Shown one piece after another: positions 15,932 through 24,388 of a stretch of 64,000 nt of DNA. Source of the DNA: JADZAI01 sp964390465 (lineage in GTDB: Bacteria > Pseudomonadota > Alphaproteobacteria > Micropepsales > Micropepsaceae); contig CAYMIJ010000001.1 of assembly GCA_964390465.1 (NCBI GenBank), forward strand, positions 62,001-126,000, in the 5' to 3' direction. Numbering within the stretch: position 1 is the first letter of the stretch; every line of letters begins with the position of its first letter. Both the position numbers and the translations under genes were made by a program. Under the pieces are notes generated by a model. That model searched no databases and was not told where the DNA came from. It saw only the letters and a list, made by a program, of their open reading frames with translations.

Positions 15932-16702
15932 TCAGGCGGCGGGTGCTTCTTCAGCAGGCAGGTCTTCCGCAGGGGCTTCTTCCGAAGCGCCGAGGTCAAC
16001 GCCCGAAGCGCCCTGGCTTTCCGACAGACCGTCAATGATCGCCCGTGACACGAGATCGCAATACAGCGCGATCGCGCGCGAGGCATCGTCATTGCCCGGG
16101 ATGGGGTAGTTGATGCCATCGGGGTCGCAGTTCGAATCGAGGATCGCGACCACCGGGATATTCAGCTTGCGCGCTTCGGCGATGGCGATCGCTTCCTTGT
16201 TGGTGTCGATCACAAACAACAGGTCAGGCAGACCACCCATGTCCTTGATGCCGCCCAGCGAGCGGTCGAGCTTATCGCGGTCGCGCTGACGCTCCAGCGT
16301 CTCGCGCTTGGTCAGGCCGACAGCGCCTGTATCCAGAGTCTCCTCAAGCTGACGCAAGCGCTTGATTGAATTGGAAATTGTCTGCCAGTTGGTCAGCGTG
16401 CCGCCGAGCCAGCGATGGTTGACATAATACTGGGCCGACTTCTTTGCGGCTTCAGCAATCGGGTCCGACGCCTGGCGCTTCGTGCCGACGAACAGGATGC
16501 GGCCACCGGCAGCGGCGGTCTTCTTGATCTGCAGCAGCGCCTGATGCAGCAGCGGCACTGTCTGGGCGAGATCGATAATGTGGATATTGTTGCGGTCGCC
16601 AAAGATGAACGGGGCCATCTTCGGGTTCCAGCGATGCGTCTGGTGACCAAAATGTGCGCCCGCTTCGAGCAGATCGCGCATAGAAAACTGCGGCAATGCC
16701 AT
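15932..16702 (-). CDS. rpsB: 30S ribosomal protein S2
   Basis: S2 is a late-assembling protein of the small ribosomal subunit. The product of 256 residues begins MALPQFSMRDLLEAGAHFGH QTHRWNPKM, the conserved S2 start, and contains FVGTKRQA, YVNHRWLGGTLTNW and the P-DLLFVIDTNKE region. The tail after about residue 230 is rich in Ala and Glu, as in many Alphaproteobacteria. I chose the ATG at 16702, with GTTAAGGAG upstream. The open frame runs 61 codons further upstream but that part does not resemble S2. It is the first gene of the long envelope cluster. Confidence 0.97.
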   Translation of the reverse strand: MALPQFSMRDLLEAGAHFGHQTHRWNPKMAPFIFGDRNNIHIIDLAQTVPLLHQALLQIKKTAAAGGRILFVGTKRQASDPIAEAAKKSAQYYVNHRWLGGTLTNWQTISNSIKRLRQLEETLDTGAVGLTKRETLERQRDRDKLDRSLGGIKDMGGLPDLLFVIDTNKEAIAIAEARKLNIPVVAILDSNCDPDGINYPIPGNDDASRAIALYCDLVSRAIIDGLSESQGASGVDLGASEEAPAEDLPAEEAPAA

Positions 16703-16822
16703 GTGCCGTAACTCCTTAACCGGTTGTTCCGCCGCGGCTCTAATGACGGCCCATGCCGTCACCGGAAGGTCGAGTTGGACAAAACCCCTTAAGGCCCCGC
16801 CCGCGTCTTGACCGCGTGTGAG

Positions 16823-18070
16823 ATGGCGCGGCTTATACGGAAACCTGCCCCCCCGCGCAAGCCGCGATTCCCGCCATTCTCTCAAAGGCCGCCTGTGACC
16901 AATCGTGACCCTATCCGCCCGGAAATGCTGAGCTTCAAGCCAAATGGCATTGCTGAAGTTTCTCGCGGATTGGGTGACCCTTCCGTCATACCGCTATGGT
17001 TCGGGGAAACGGACCTAGTCACGCCCGCCTTCATCCGCGACGCCGCCAAGCAGGCGCTGGACGATGGCTATACCTTCTATGTCAATTCCGGCGGCCACCC
17101 AAAACTGAAAACCGCCCTGCAGGACTGGACCACCAGATGGTTCGGGATGACGCCCGATCTCGACCGTATCTGGGTGCCGGGGGCCGCCATGTTGTGCATC
17201 GTCACGGCGTTGCAGACCTGCGTGACATCAGGCGACGAGGTGATCGTCATCGGGCCGATGTGGCCGAATATCAGTCAGGCGATTGTCGCGACCGGTGGCA
17301 CACCGCGCTATCTGCGCCTGACCCATGATGTCGCGGGCGGTCGCTGGACGCTTGATATCGACCGCCTGCGCGACGCCATCGGGCCGCGCACCAAGGCCAT
17401 CTTTGTGGGCACGCCGGGTAACCCAACCGGCTGGACCGCCACGGATGACGAGATCAAAGCGCTTGTGGCGCTCAGCCGTGAATACGGCGTCGCGATCATC
17501 GCCGATGAGGTCTACACGACGCTTTATTACGAGGCGCGCCACGCGCCCTCGTTCCTCAACCACATCGACCCTGACGACAATGTGTTTGTCGTCAACTCGT
17601 TCTCTAAAGCCTGGGCGATGACCGGATGGCGCATCGGCTGGCTGATTGCGCCCAAGCGACTGGCGCAAGCGATGTCGCAGCTCTGCACCAACAACAATAC
17701 CGGCGCGACAGTGTTCGCGCAGATCGGCGCCGTGACCGCGCTCGACAAGGGTGATGCCTTCATCGCCGACATCGTAGAGCGCTGCCGCAAGGGCCGCGCC
17801 ATTGTCGCCGACTTCATCCGTACACAGAACAGATTGTCATGGGTTCAGCCCGAAGGCGCGTTCTATGCCTATGTGCATGTTGATGGGCTGACGGACTCGC
17901 TGTCCTTTGCCAAGAACCTCGTTGCCACAGCTAAAGTTGGTGTCGCGCCGGGCATGGCCTTTGCCTGTGATGACGGAAAGGACGAGTCTTACCTGCGGCT
18001 CTGCTTTGCCCAGAGCGCCGACCGGCTTTCAGAAGCGCTCATCCGCTTCGGCAAGGCGCTCAGCGCCTAA
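16823..18070 (+). CDS. Class I/II pyridoxal-phosphate aminotransferase
   Basis: This is a fold-type I PLP aminotransferase of about 415 residues, of the aspartate/tyrosine/aromatic type. Evidence is the substrate region LWFGETDLVTPAFI, GTPGNPTGWT, the PLP-binding aspartate and tyrosine in IIADEVYTTLYY, the Schiff-base lysine in NSFSKAWAMTGWRIGW and the C-terminal arginine in YLRLCFAQS. The donor and acceptor cannot be read from the sequence. The N-terminus is uncertain: an ATG at 16808, this ATG at 16823 or a GTG near 16895 (VTNRDPIRPEM) are all possible, and none has a strong ribosome site. It is divergent from rpsB and convergent with lpdA, overlapping its end by 4 bases. Confidence 0.88.
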   Translation: MARLIRKPAPPRKPRFPPFSQRPPVTNRDPIRPEMLSFKPNGIAEVSRGLGDPSVIPLWFGETDLVTPAFIRDAAKQALDDGYTFYVNSGGHPKLKTALQDWTTRWFGMTPDLDRIWVPGAAMLCIVTALQTCVTSGDEVIVIGPMWPNISQAIVATGGTPRYLRLTHDVAGGRWTLDIDRLRDAIGPRTKAIFVGTPGNPTGWTATDDEIKALVALSREYGVAIIADEVYTTLYYEARHAPSFLNHIDPDDNVFVVNSFSKAWAMTGWRIGWLIAPKRLAQAMSQLCTNNNTGATVFAQIGAVTALDKGDAFIADIVERCRKGRAIVADFIRTQNRLSWVQPEGAFYAYVHVDGLTDSLSFAKNLVATAKVGVAPGMAFACDDGKDESYLRLCFAQSADRLSEALIRFGKALSA

Positions 18071-19464
18071 ACGTGGATCACCCGGCCATAGGCATCGAGC
18101 ACTGCCTCGCCCATCGCCTCTGACAAGGTCGGATGCGGGAAGACCGAAGCCATCAGATCGGCTTCGGTTGCTTCCAATGTGCGCGCGATGGTGTAGCCCT
18201 GGATCAGCTCAGTCACTTCCGGCCCCACCATATGCGCGCCGAGCAGCTCACCGGTTTTTGCATCGAACACCGTTTTCACCATGCCATCGGTGTCGCCCAG
18301 CGCGATGGCCTTGCCATTGCCGATGAATGGGAAGCGCCCCACCCGCACCTGATGACCCTTGGCTTTTGCGGCGGCTTCGGTCAGGCCGACGCTCGCCACC
18401 TGCGGCGTGCAATAGGTGCAGCCGGGGATCTTTGAGGTGTCGAGCGGATGCCCACCTTTGTGCCCTGCGATGCGCTCGGCCACGATGATGCCCTCATGGC
18501 TCGCTTTGTGCGCCAGCCACGGTGCCCCGGCCACATCACCAATGGCCCACACGCCGGGCACGCCCGTTGCGCCCCATTGGTCGATGACGATGTGGGTCTT
18601 TTCGACCTTCACGCCCAGCGCCTCAAGGCCGAGATTTTCCACATTACCGACAATGCCCACCGCCGAGATGACACGCTCAACCGTGATCTTCTGTTCCTTG
18701 CCGTCCTTGGTTTTGACTGTGGCGGTGACGTTGTTCTTCGCCTTGTCCAGTTTTGTCACCGATGCGCCGGTGATGAGCTTCAGACCCTGTTTGACGAACG
18801 ACTTCGCGGCGAAGGCCGAGATTTCCTCGTCTTCCACAGGCAGCACACGGTCCATCACCTCAACCACCGTGACCTCAGCGCCGAGCGTGCGGTAGAAGCT
18901 GGCGAACTCGATGCCGATGGCGCCAGAACCAATCACGAGCAGCGACTTTGGCATGGCGGACGGCACCATCGCCTCGCGATATGACCACACGAGATTGCCG
19001 TCCGGCTCCAGCCCCGGCAGCGCACGCGCGCGCGCGCCCGTGGCGATGATGATGTCCTTCGCGCTGTAAGACGCTGCCTTGCCGTCCTTGGCGACGGTGA
19101 TGCGGCCCTTGCCGTCCAGCTTCGCCTCGCCGTCAATGACGGTGACCTTGTTCTTCTTCAGCAGGAACTTCACGCCATTGGCGAGTTGGGCCGAAACCTT
19201 GCGCGACCGCTGCACGATGGCCTCAAGGTCAAAACGCGGATTATCGGCAGCAAGGCCGAACTCTTTCAGGCGATGCAGGGTGTGCCACACCTCGGCGGAG
19301 CGCAGCAGCGCCTTGGTCGGGATGCAACCCCAGTTGAGGCAGATGCCGCCGAGATGGGCGCGTTCAACAATGGCGGTCTTCAGGCCCAGCTGCGCGGCCC
19401 GGATAGCGGCGACATAGCCACCCGGCCCGGCCCCAATGACGATCACATCAAAGCTGTCAGTCAT
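18067..19464 (-). CDS. lpdA: Dihydrolipoyl dehydrogenase (E3)
   Basis: E3 re-oxidises dihydrolipoyl groups of the 2-oxoacid dehydrogenase complexes, reducing NAD+. The 465-residue flavoprotein has the FAD motif VIVIGAGPGGYVAAIRAAQLG, the redox disulfide in GGICLNWGCIPTKALLRS, the NAD motif LLVIGSGAIGIEFASFYR, the second FAD motif WAIGDVAGAPWLAHKA and the C-terminal His-Glu pair region HPTLSEA. It is the last gene of the pyruvate dehydrogenase block, separated from pdhC by a peptidase gene. It could also serve 2-oxoglutarate dehydrogenase. Confidence 0.96.
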   Translation of the reverse strand: MTDSFDVIVIGAGPGGYVAAIRAAQLGLKTAIVERAHLGGICLNWGCIPTKALLRSAEVWHTLHRLKEFGLAADNPRFDLEAIVQRSRKVSAQLANGVKFLLKKNKVTVIDGEAKLDGKGRITVAKDGKAASYSAKDIIIATGARARALPGLEPDGNLVWSYREAMVPSAMPKSLLVIGSGAIGIEFASFYRTLGAEVTVVEVMDRVLPVEDEEISAFAAKSFVKQGLKLITGASVTKLDKAKNNVTATVKTKDGKEQKITVERVISAVGIVGNVENLGLEALGVKVEKTHIVIDQWGATGVPGVWAIGDVAGAPWLAHKASHEGIIVAERIAGHKGGHPLDTSKIPGCTYCTPQVASVGLTEAAAKAKGHQVRVGRFPFIGNGKAIALGDTDGMVKTVFDAKTGELLGAHMVGPEVTELIQGYTIARTLEATEADLMASVFPHPTLSEAMGEAVLDAYGRVIHV

Positions 19465-19513
19465 GAAAGCAAGATCCGTCTGATTGTCTCAGAGGTACGC
19501 GATGGCTGCGCCC

Positions 19514-21130
19514 TCATTCGTCCGCGATGTTGTCCGTGCGCTTGATGAAGGCGGCCGTTGAATCGTGCAGCGGCTTCATCGATGGTTCGTGCGCATAGAT
19601 CATATGGCCGGATTCATAGAACTGGTACTCGATATTGCCGACCAGCTCTTTCGGAATCTGGAGATGCTTCATCTCGTAGACGCCTTCAAAATACGGCGTC
19701 GCGAGATCGTAATATCCCGCATGAAGCTGCACATGCAGCATGGGGTTGATCTTCATCGCCACGGAAAGATCGGGGATCACATTGGCTGACTGCTGCTGAC
19801 GACCCGCGCCCGGAGGGGCGTGCAGGAAGTCCCAGAACCGCCACAGGCCAGCGGAAGGCTTGTATTTGCGATCAGCCGGGAACTTCAGAACGTTGCGGGA
19901 ATAATCGTTATACGACGAGATATAGGCCGAGCTGAGCGCAGAAGATTGCGGATCATAGTCCGCATCCTTGCTGAGAGGATCAAGCGTATAGCCCTTGAAG
20001 CGCGTGTCCAGACGCCCTGTAGTGATCGACTGATCGTCCTGCAGGTTCTTTTCAAACACACCGCCATCAATGCGCAGATTGGCTTTCAGGATGTAATCAA
20101 CCGGCAGGCCGGTATAGCGATGCAGTTTTTCTGCAATCGTGGCGCGTTGATCGTCCGTCAGATCGCTGCCTGCCTGAAGGGCCAGCGCGTAATCCGTCAG
20201 CGCGAACTTCTCCACCTCGTTCAGCAGCGAGCGCAGATCGCCCTGCCAGTCCGGCAGCTTCTTGTGATACCAGGCGGTCGCCGCATAAGTCGGCAGCACC
20301 ACCTGATAGGCCTGATCAACGCCCGGATTGGTGCCGGGGCCATCCGGGCTGAGATCGAAGTTCAGAATCTGGGACAGCATGATCACGCCGTTGAAATCAA
20401 CGTCGCGGTCGTTCTGGAGCACGTTGATCAGGGCCGCCGCGCGCGTGGTGCCATAGCTTTCGCCGAACAGATATTTGGGTGAGTTCCAGCGGTTATATTT
20501 TGTCAGGAACTGGGTGATGAACTCAGCGAAGGCATAAGCATCCTGATCGACGCCCCAGAACGCCGCTTCCTTGTTCTCGCCTGTAATACGGCCATAACCC
20601 GTGCCCGGTGCATCGACGAATACGAGGTCTGATACATCCAGCAGGCTGTAGTCATTGTTGATGAGACTATAGGGCGCGGCGGGTGTGTGGCTGTCGTTTG
20701 ATGTGACGATACGCTGGGGGCCGAACGCGCCCATATGTAGCCACACGGTCGCTGATCCCGGCCCGCCATTGAAGATGAACATGATGGGCCGGTTTTTCGG
20801 CTCCTCATCCTGTTTCACATAAGCCACGAACGACATGGCCGCTTCAGCATCGGTGTTCTTCGGATCGGGCTTGTCGTCTTTCGATGGCGGCTTGGGCACA
20901 TCATCCCAGCCTTGCGGATGAATGACCAGCGTGCCTGCAATCGCGTCATAGTCGATGGAGCTGCCACCAACCGTAACGGCGCCTTCGGTACGATATTCTT
21001 CAGCCGTGAAATGTTTGTCTGTTACCAGCTTCGGGCCGGTGTCCTTGGCCTTGTCATCCTCACCCTCGGCGAAGGCGGATACAAGCAGGAACGGCGCAAT
21101 GGCGCAGCTTGCAAGCAGTTTCTTGAGCAC
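19514..21130 (-). CDS. Exported serine carboxypeptidase-like protein (peptidase S10 family)
   Basis: This 538-residue protein has a signal peptide (MLKKLLASCAIAPFLLVSAFA) and so acts outside the cytoplasm. The serine carboxypeptidase fold is clear: FIFNGGPGSATVWLHMGAFGP is the oxyanion region, GESYGTTRAAAL holds the nucleophilic serine, and ESGHMIYAHEPS holds the catalytic histidine. The aspartate is likely in the LHAGYYDLATPY segment. Bacterial S10 proteins of this size are known, but their substrates are mostly unknown. It lies between pdhC and lpdA on the same strand (66 and 49 base gaps), an unusual place for an exported peptidase. Confidence 0.9.
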   Translation of the reverse strand: MLKKLLASCAIAPFLLVSAFAEGEDDKAKDTGPKLVTDKHFTAEEYRTEGAVTVGGSSIDYDAIAGTLVIHPQGWDDVPKPPSKDDKPDPKNTDAEAAMSFVAYVKQDEEPKNRPIMFIFNGGPGSATVWLHMGAFGPQRIVTSNDSHTPAAPYSLINNDYSLLDVSDLVFVDAPGTGYGRITGENKEAAFWGVDQDAYAFAEFITQFLTKYNRWNSPKYLFGESYGTTRAAALINVLQNDRDVDFNGVIMLSQILNFDLSPDGPGTNPGVDQAYQVVLPTYAATAWYHKKLPDWQGDLRSLLNEVEKFALTDYALALQAGSDLTDDQRATIAEKLHRYTGLPVDYILKANLRIDGGVFEKNLQDDQSITTGRLDTRFKGYTLDPLSKDADYDPQSSALSSAYISSYNDYSRNVLKFPADRKYKPSAGLWRFWDFLHAPPGAGRQQQSANVIPDLSVAMKINPMLHVQLHAGYYDLATPYFEGVYEMKHLQIPKELVGNIEYQFYESGHMIYAHEPSMKPLHDSTAAFIKRTDNIADE

Positions 21131-21196
21131 TTTGTTTCCCCCAACAATCTGAAATATTTTATCTGCGCCGCCGTCTCACGGAAGCACGAAAACCCC

Positions 21197-22546
21197 TTAT
21201 GCCAACATTGTGACCGGGTTTTCGAGGAAGCCCTTGAGTGCCTGTAACCACGTCGCCCCCAACGCGCCATCTATCACCCGGTGGTCGCACGACAGGCGCA
21301 CGGTCATGACCGTTGCAATCTCGACATTGTCACCGCGCACAACCGCGCGCTTCTCGCCAACACCCACGGCGAGGATCGCGGCCTGCGGCGGGTTGATGAC
21401 CGCCGTGAAGTCACGAATGCCAAACATGCCGAGATTGGAGATCGAGAACGATCCGCCCTCATAATCCTGCGGTTTCAGTTTCTTCGCCTTGGCCTTGGCG
21501 GCGAGGTCTTTCGCCTCACGCGAAATCTGGATCAACCCCTTGGTTTCGGCGGCGAAGATGATCGGCGTGATCAAGCCATTGCCCGGCAGCGCCACCGCGA
21601 TGCCGATATCGGCATGTTTGTGCAGCAGCATCTCGGTTTCGGTCCAGGCGGCGTTGGCATCCGGTACTTTCATCAGTGCGGCGGCGGCGGCCTTCACGAT
21701 GAAGTCGTTGACCGACACCTTATAGGCTTCGGGGCCATCCTTGGGTGACTTCGCATTGATCGCTTCTCGCGCCGCCATCAGGGCATCAAGCTCGACATCG
21801 ACGGTGAGATAGTAATGCGGGATTTCACGTTTGGCGGTGGTAAGGCGGCGCGCCACCGTTTTACGCATCGAGTCATGCGGCACGGCGGTATAGCTGCCAT
21901 CCGTATAGAACAGCCGCGCATCAGGAAGTCCGTTCCCACCTGCGCTTGCCGCGGAAGCACCAGCCATCGCTGCTTTCCCTGCTCCGCTGACCGCAGACGT
22001 GTCGCGGTGTGAAGCAAGGGGCAGACCCTGAGCCAGCGCTTTTTCAACATCTGCTTTCACAACACGCCCGCCAGGGCCGGTGCCGGAAATGCGCGCGATG
22101 TCGACCTTTGCATCCGCCGCGATACGCCGGGCGAGCGGCGAGGCAAATACACGAGCGCCGCCATCAGCGTTTGCTCCTTTGGAAATCCCCCCTCCGCTTC
22201 CTGCGGAAGCACCTCCCCCGTGAACAGGGGAGGATGGGACAGAGGCTGGCGACGGAGGGGGCGCAGACGACGCGGGGGGCATCTTTGTATCGGACACCAC
22301 CTCACCCTCGCCTGCCAGCACGGCGATTGGCGTGTTCACCTTCACGCCCTCACTGCCCTCAGGCACGAGGATTTTTGCCACCACGCCTTCATCGACCGCT
22401 TCCACTTCCATGGTCGCCTTGTCGGTCTCGATCTCAGCGATGAGATCACCTGCCTTCACAGCCTGGCCTTCCTTGACCAGCCATTTGGCGAGCTTGCCTT
22501 CCTCCATGGTCGGCGACAGAGCGGGCATCAGGATGTTGATGGTCAT
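21197..22546 (-). CDS. pdhC: Pyruvate dehydrogenase E2, dihydrolipoyllysine acetyltransferase
   Basis: E2 is the core of the pyruvate dehydrogenase complex and transfers the acetyl group to CoA. The 449-residue protein has one N-terminal lipoyl domain (residues about 1-80, lipoyl lysine K43 in ETDKATMEVEA), a Gly/Ala/Pro-rich linker, a peripheral subunit-binding domain (FASPLARRIAADAKVDIA, GRVVKADVE), and the acetyltransferase domain with the catalytic DHRVIDGA. A palindromic element is translated in frame inside the linker, giving SSPVHGGGAS. The gene is 6 bases after pdhB. Its lipoyl domain is nearly identical to that of pdhB. Confidence 0.96.
   Translation of the reverse strand: MTINILMPALSPTMEEGKLAKWLVKEGQAVKAGDLIAEIETDKATMEVEAVDEGVVAKILVPEGSEGVKVNTPIAVLAGEGEVVSDTKMPPASSAPPPSPASVPSSPVHGGGASAGSGGGISKGANADGGARVFASPLARRIAADAKVDIARISGTGPGGRVVKADVEKALAQGLPLASHRDTSAVSGAGKAAMAGASAASAGGNGLPDARLFYTDGSYTAVPHDSMRKTVARRLTTAKREIPHYYLTVDVELDALMAAREAINAKSPKDGPEAYKVSVNDFIVKAAAAALMKVPDANAAWTETEMLLHKHADIGIAVALPGNGLITPIIFAAETKGLIQISREAKDLAAKAKAKKLKPQDYEGGSFSISNLGMFGIRDFTAVINPPQAAILAVGVGEKRAVVRGDNVEIATVMTVRLSCDHRVIDGALGATWLQALKGFLENPVTMLA
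22187..22261. repeat. Nested palindromic element inside the pdhC linker
   Basis: CCCCCTCCG (22188-22196) and CGGAGGGGG (22253-22261) form an outer inverted repeat. An inner one, CCTCCCC with GGGGAGG, lies at 22212-22233. The shape and sequence resemble the small dispersed palindromic repeats found in many alphaproteobacterial genomes. A related element lies in pdhB. In the reading frame it encodes a Pro/Ser/Gly-rich stretch with SSPVHGGGA. Confidence 0.7.
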
Positions 22547-22552
22547 GGCGCG

Positions 22553-23947
22553 TTACCTGTAGAGCGCGGACTTGGCCGCTGCCATGACATCGTCCAGTGA
22601 TGGCAGAGCCAGCTTTTCAAGGTTCGCCGCATAGGGCATCGGCACGTCCTTGCCGGTGACACGCATGACCGGCGCATCAAGATAATCAAACGCCGCGCCC
22701 TGCACCTGCGCCGCCAGTTCGGATGAGATCGAACAGATCGGCCAACCTTCTTCCACCACCACAAGGCGGTTGGTTTTCTTCACCGAGGCCAGCACCGTTT
22801 CCACATCCAGCGGGCGCAGCGAGCGCAGGTCGATCACCTCAGCATCGATGCCTTCCTTGGCCAGCAGTTCCGCCGCCTCGATGATGAGGCCCATGGTGAT
22901 GGAGAACGACACCAGCGTGATGTCACGGCCCGGCTTCACCACCCGCGCCTTGCCGATGGGAACAATGTGGTCATCGCCCGTCGGCACCGGGAAGGACTTG
23001 CCGTAGCAAATCTCGTTTTCCAGAACGAGCACTGGGTTGTTGTCGCGGATCGCCGCCTTCATCAGCCCCTTGGCATCAGCGGCGAAATAAGGCGCGACCA
23101 CTTTCAGCCCCGGCACGTGGGCATACCATGCCGCATAGTTCTGGCTGTGCTGGGCTGCGACACGTGCCGCTGCGCCATTGGGTCCACGGAACACGATGGG
23201 GCAGCCCATCTGCCCGCCCGACATGTACAGAGTCTTGGCCGCCGAATTGATGATCTGGTCAATCGCCTGCATGGCGAAGTTCCATGTCATGAACTCAACA
23301 ATCGGGCGCAGACCGTTAAATGCAGCGCCAACCGCAAGGCCTGCAAAGCCATGTTCGGTGATCGGCGTATCCATCACGCGCTTCGGCCCGAACTCGTCCA
23401 GCATACCCTGACTGATCTTGTAGGCGCCCTGATACTGGCCGACTTCCTCGCCCATCAGGAACACATTCGGATCGCGGCGCATTTCCTCGGCCATGCCATC
23501 GCGCAGGGCCTCGCGCACAGTCATGATTTCAGTGGGGCCGACGTTTGACTCAACGGCAGCCACCCCTGCGCTGCCTATGGCAGCACCTCCCCCGTGAACG
23601 GGGGAGGAAATGGCCGGAGGCACGCCCAGAGCTGTTGGTATCTTCCCTCCCACGCTTGCCGGAGAGGTGTCACGCGGCGACGGAGGGGGGACAGCAGAAG
23701 CGCCGCCCTCTCCTGCCAGTTCGGCGATGGGCGTGTTGACCTTCACGCCTTCCGTGCCTTCCGCGATCAGCAGACGCTGCACCACACCTTCATCGACTGC
23801 TTCCACTTCCATGGTCGCCTTGTCGGTCTCGATTTCGGCGATAAGGTCGCCCGCTTTCACGCTCTGGCCTTCCTTGACCAGCCATTTGGCGAGCTTGCCT
23901 TCCTCCATGGTCGGCGACAGCGCAGGCATCAGGATCTGAATGGACAT
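22553..23947 (-). CDS. pdhB: Pyruvate dehydrogenase E1 beta with N-terminal lipoyl domain
   Basis: E1 beta forms with PdhA the thiamine-diphosphate decarboxylase of the complex. The 464-residue protein begins with a lipoyl domain (residues about 1-80, lysine in ETDKATMEVEA) that ordinary E1 beta subunits lack. This fusion is a known alphaproteobacterial trait. After a linker, the E1 beta core runs from TVREALRDGMAEEM on, with VFLMGEEVGQYQGAYK, VMDTPITEHGFAGLAVGAA and DLRSLRPLDVETV. The linker contains a palindromic element translated as SSPVHGGGAA. The gene is separated from pdhA by a MAPEG gene and is followed after 6 bases by pdhC. Confidence 0.96.
   Translation of the reverse strand: MSIQILMPALSPTMEEGKLAKWLVKEGQSVKAGDLIAEIETDKATMEVEAVDEGVVQRLLIAEGTEGVKVNTPIAELAGEGGASAVPPPSPRDTSPASVGGKIPTALGVPPAISSPVHGGGAAIGSAGVAAVESNVGPTEIMTVREALRDGMAEEMRRDPNVFLMGEEVGQYQGAYKISQGMLDEFGPKRVMDTPITEHGFAGLAVGAAFNGLRPIVEFMTWNFAMQAIDQIINSAAKTLYMSGGQMGCPIVFRGPNGAAARVAAQHSQNYAAWYAHVPGLKVVAPYFAADAKGLMKAAIRDNNPVLVLENEICYGKSFPVPTGDDHIVPIGKARVVKPGRDITLVSFSITMGLIIEAAELLAKEGIDAEVIDLRSLRPLDVETVLASVKKTNRLVVVEEGWPICSISSELAAQVQGAAFDYLDAPVMRVTGKDVPMPYAANLEKLALPSLDDVMAAAKSALYR
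23575..23692. repeat. Palindromic elements inside the pdhB linker
   Basis: CCTCCCCC (23586-23593) and GGGGGAGG (23600-23607) form a perfect 8-base stem with a 6-base loop. A second, imperfect pair (CCCTCCC at 23645-23651 with GGAGAGG at 23661-23667) is followed by GGCGACGGAGGGGGG (23677-23690). The arms and the phrase ACCTCCCCCGTGAAC match the element in pdhC. Both lie exactly in the interdomain linker. Confidence 0.7.
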
Positions 23948-23968
23948 GCAAAACTCAGGTCAATGGGT

Positions 23969-24364
23969 TCAGGCGATCTTGAAAAGCGCCAGGAAGATCA
24001 TCACCGTGCCCGCGATGCCAATGGCCCATGCGAGTGGACGGATAGCCGGAAGGCCCAGCACATAGATGATGGCGTGCGCGACACGCGAATAGAAGAACAG
24101 CTGCGCGCCCAGTACCGTGGTGGGTGTTGAAATCCCTGCCACCGCCGCGATCAGCACCAGCGGCGCGAACATGGTCAGGCCTTCGCGGTGATTGTCGACC
24201 ACGCGTTTCATACGCGCCGCGAACCCGGAGGCGACAGGCGCATCATCGCGATTGTTCACCTGCATTTTCATGCCGTTCTGGATGACACCGGCATTGGCCT
24301 GAATCATGATCAGCACGAATAGCAGCGCCACACTCAGCGCCAGCATGGTCAGCTCAACAGTCAT
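23969..24364 (-). CDS. MAPEG-family membrane protein
   Basis: This 131-residue protein has four hydrophobic helices and fits the MAPEG family (membrane-associated eicosanoid and glutathione metabolism). Marks are the asparagine-containing loop after helix 1, the RMKRVVDNHREGLTMFAPLVL region at the second helix, and FFYSRVAHAIIYVLGLPAIR, the usual third-helix motif. Bacterial members are often glutathione-dependent or of unknown role. It lies between pdhA and pdhB on the same strand, so it is probably cotranscribed with the pyruvate dehydrogenase genes; no direct link to that enzyme is known to me. A second MAPEG gene lies 3.2 kb away. Confidence 0.85.
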   Translation of the reverse strand: MTVELTMLALSVALLFVLIMIQANAGVIQNGMKMQVNNRDDAPVASGFAARMKRVVDNHREGLTMFAPLVLIAAVAGISTPTTVLGAQLFFYSRVAHAIIYVLGLPAIRPLAWAIGIAGTVMIFLALFKIA

Positions 24365-24388
24365 CTCAATTCCCCCACTCCGTTTTCA

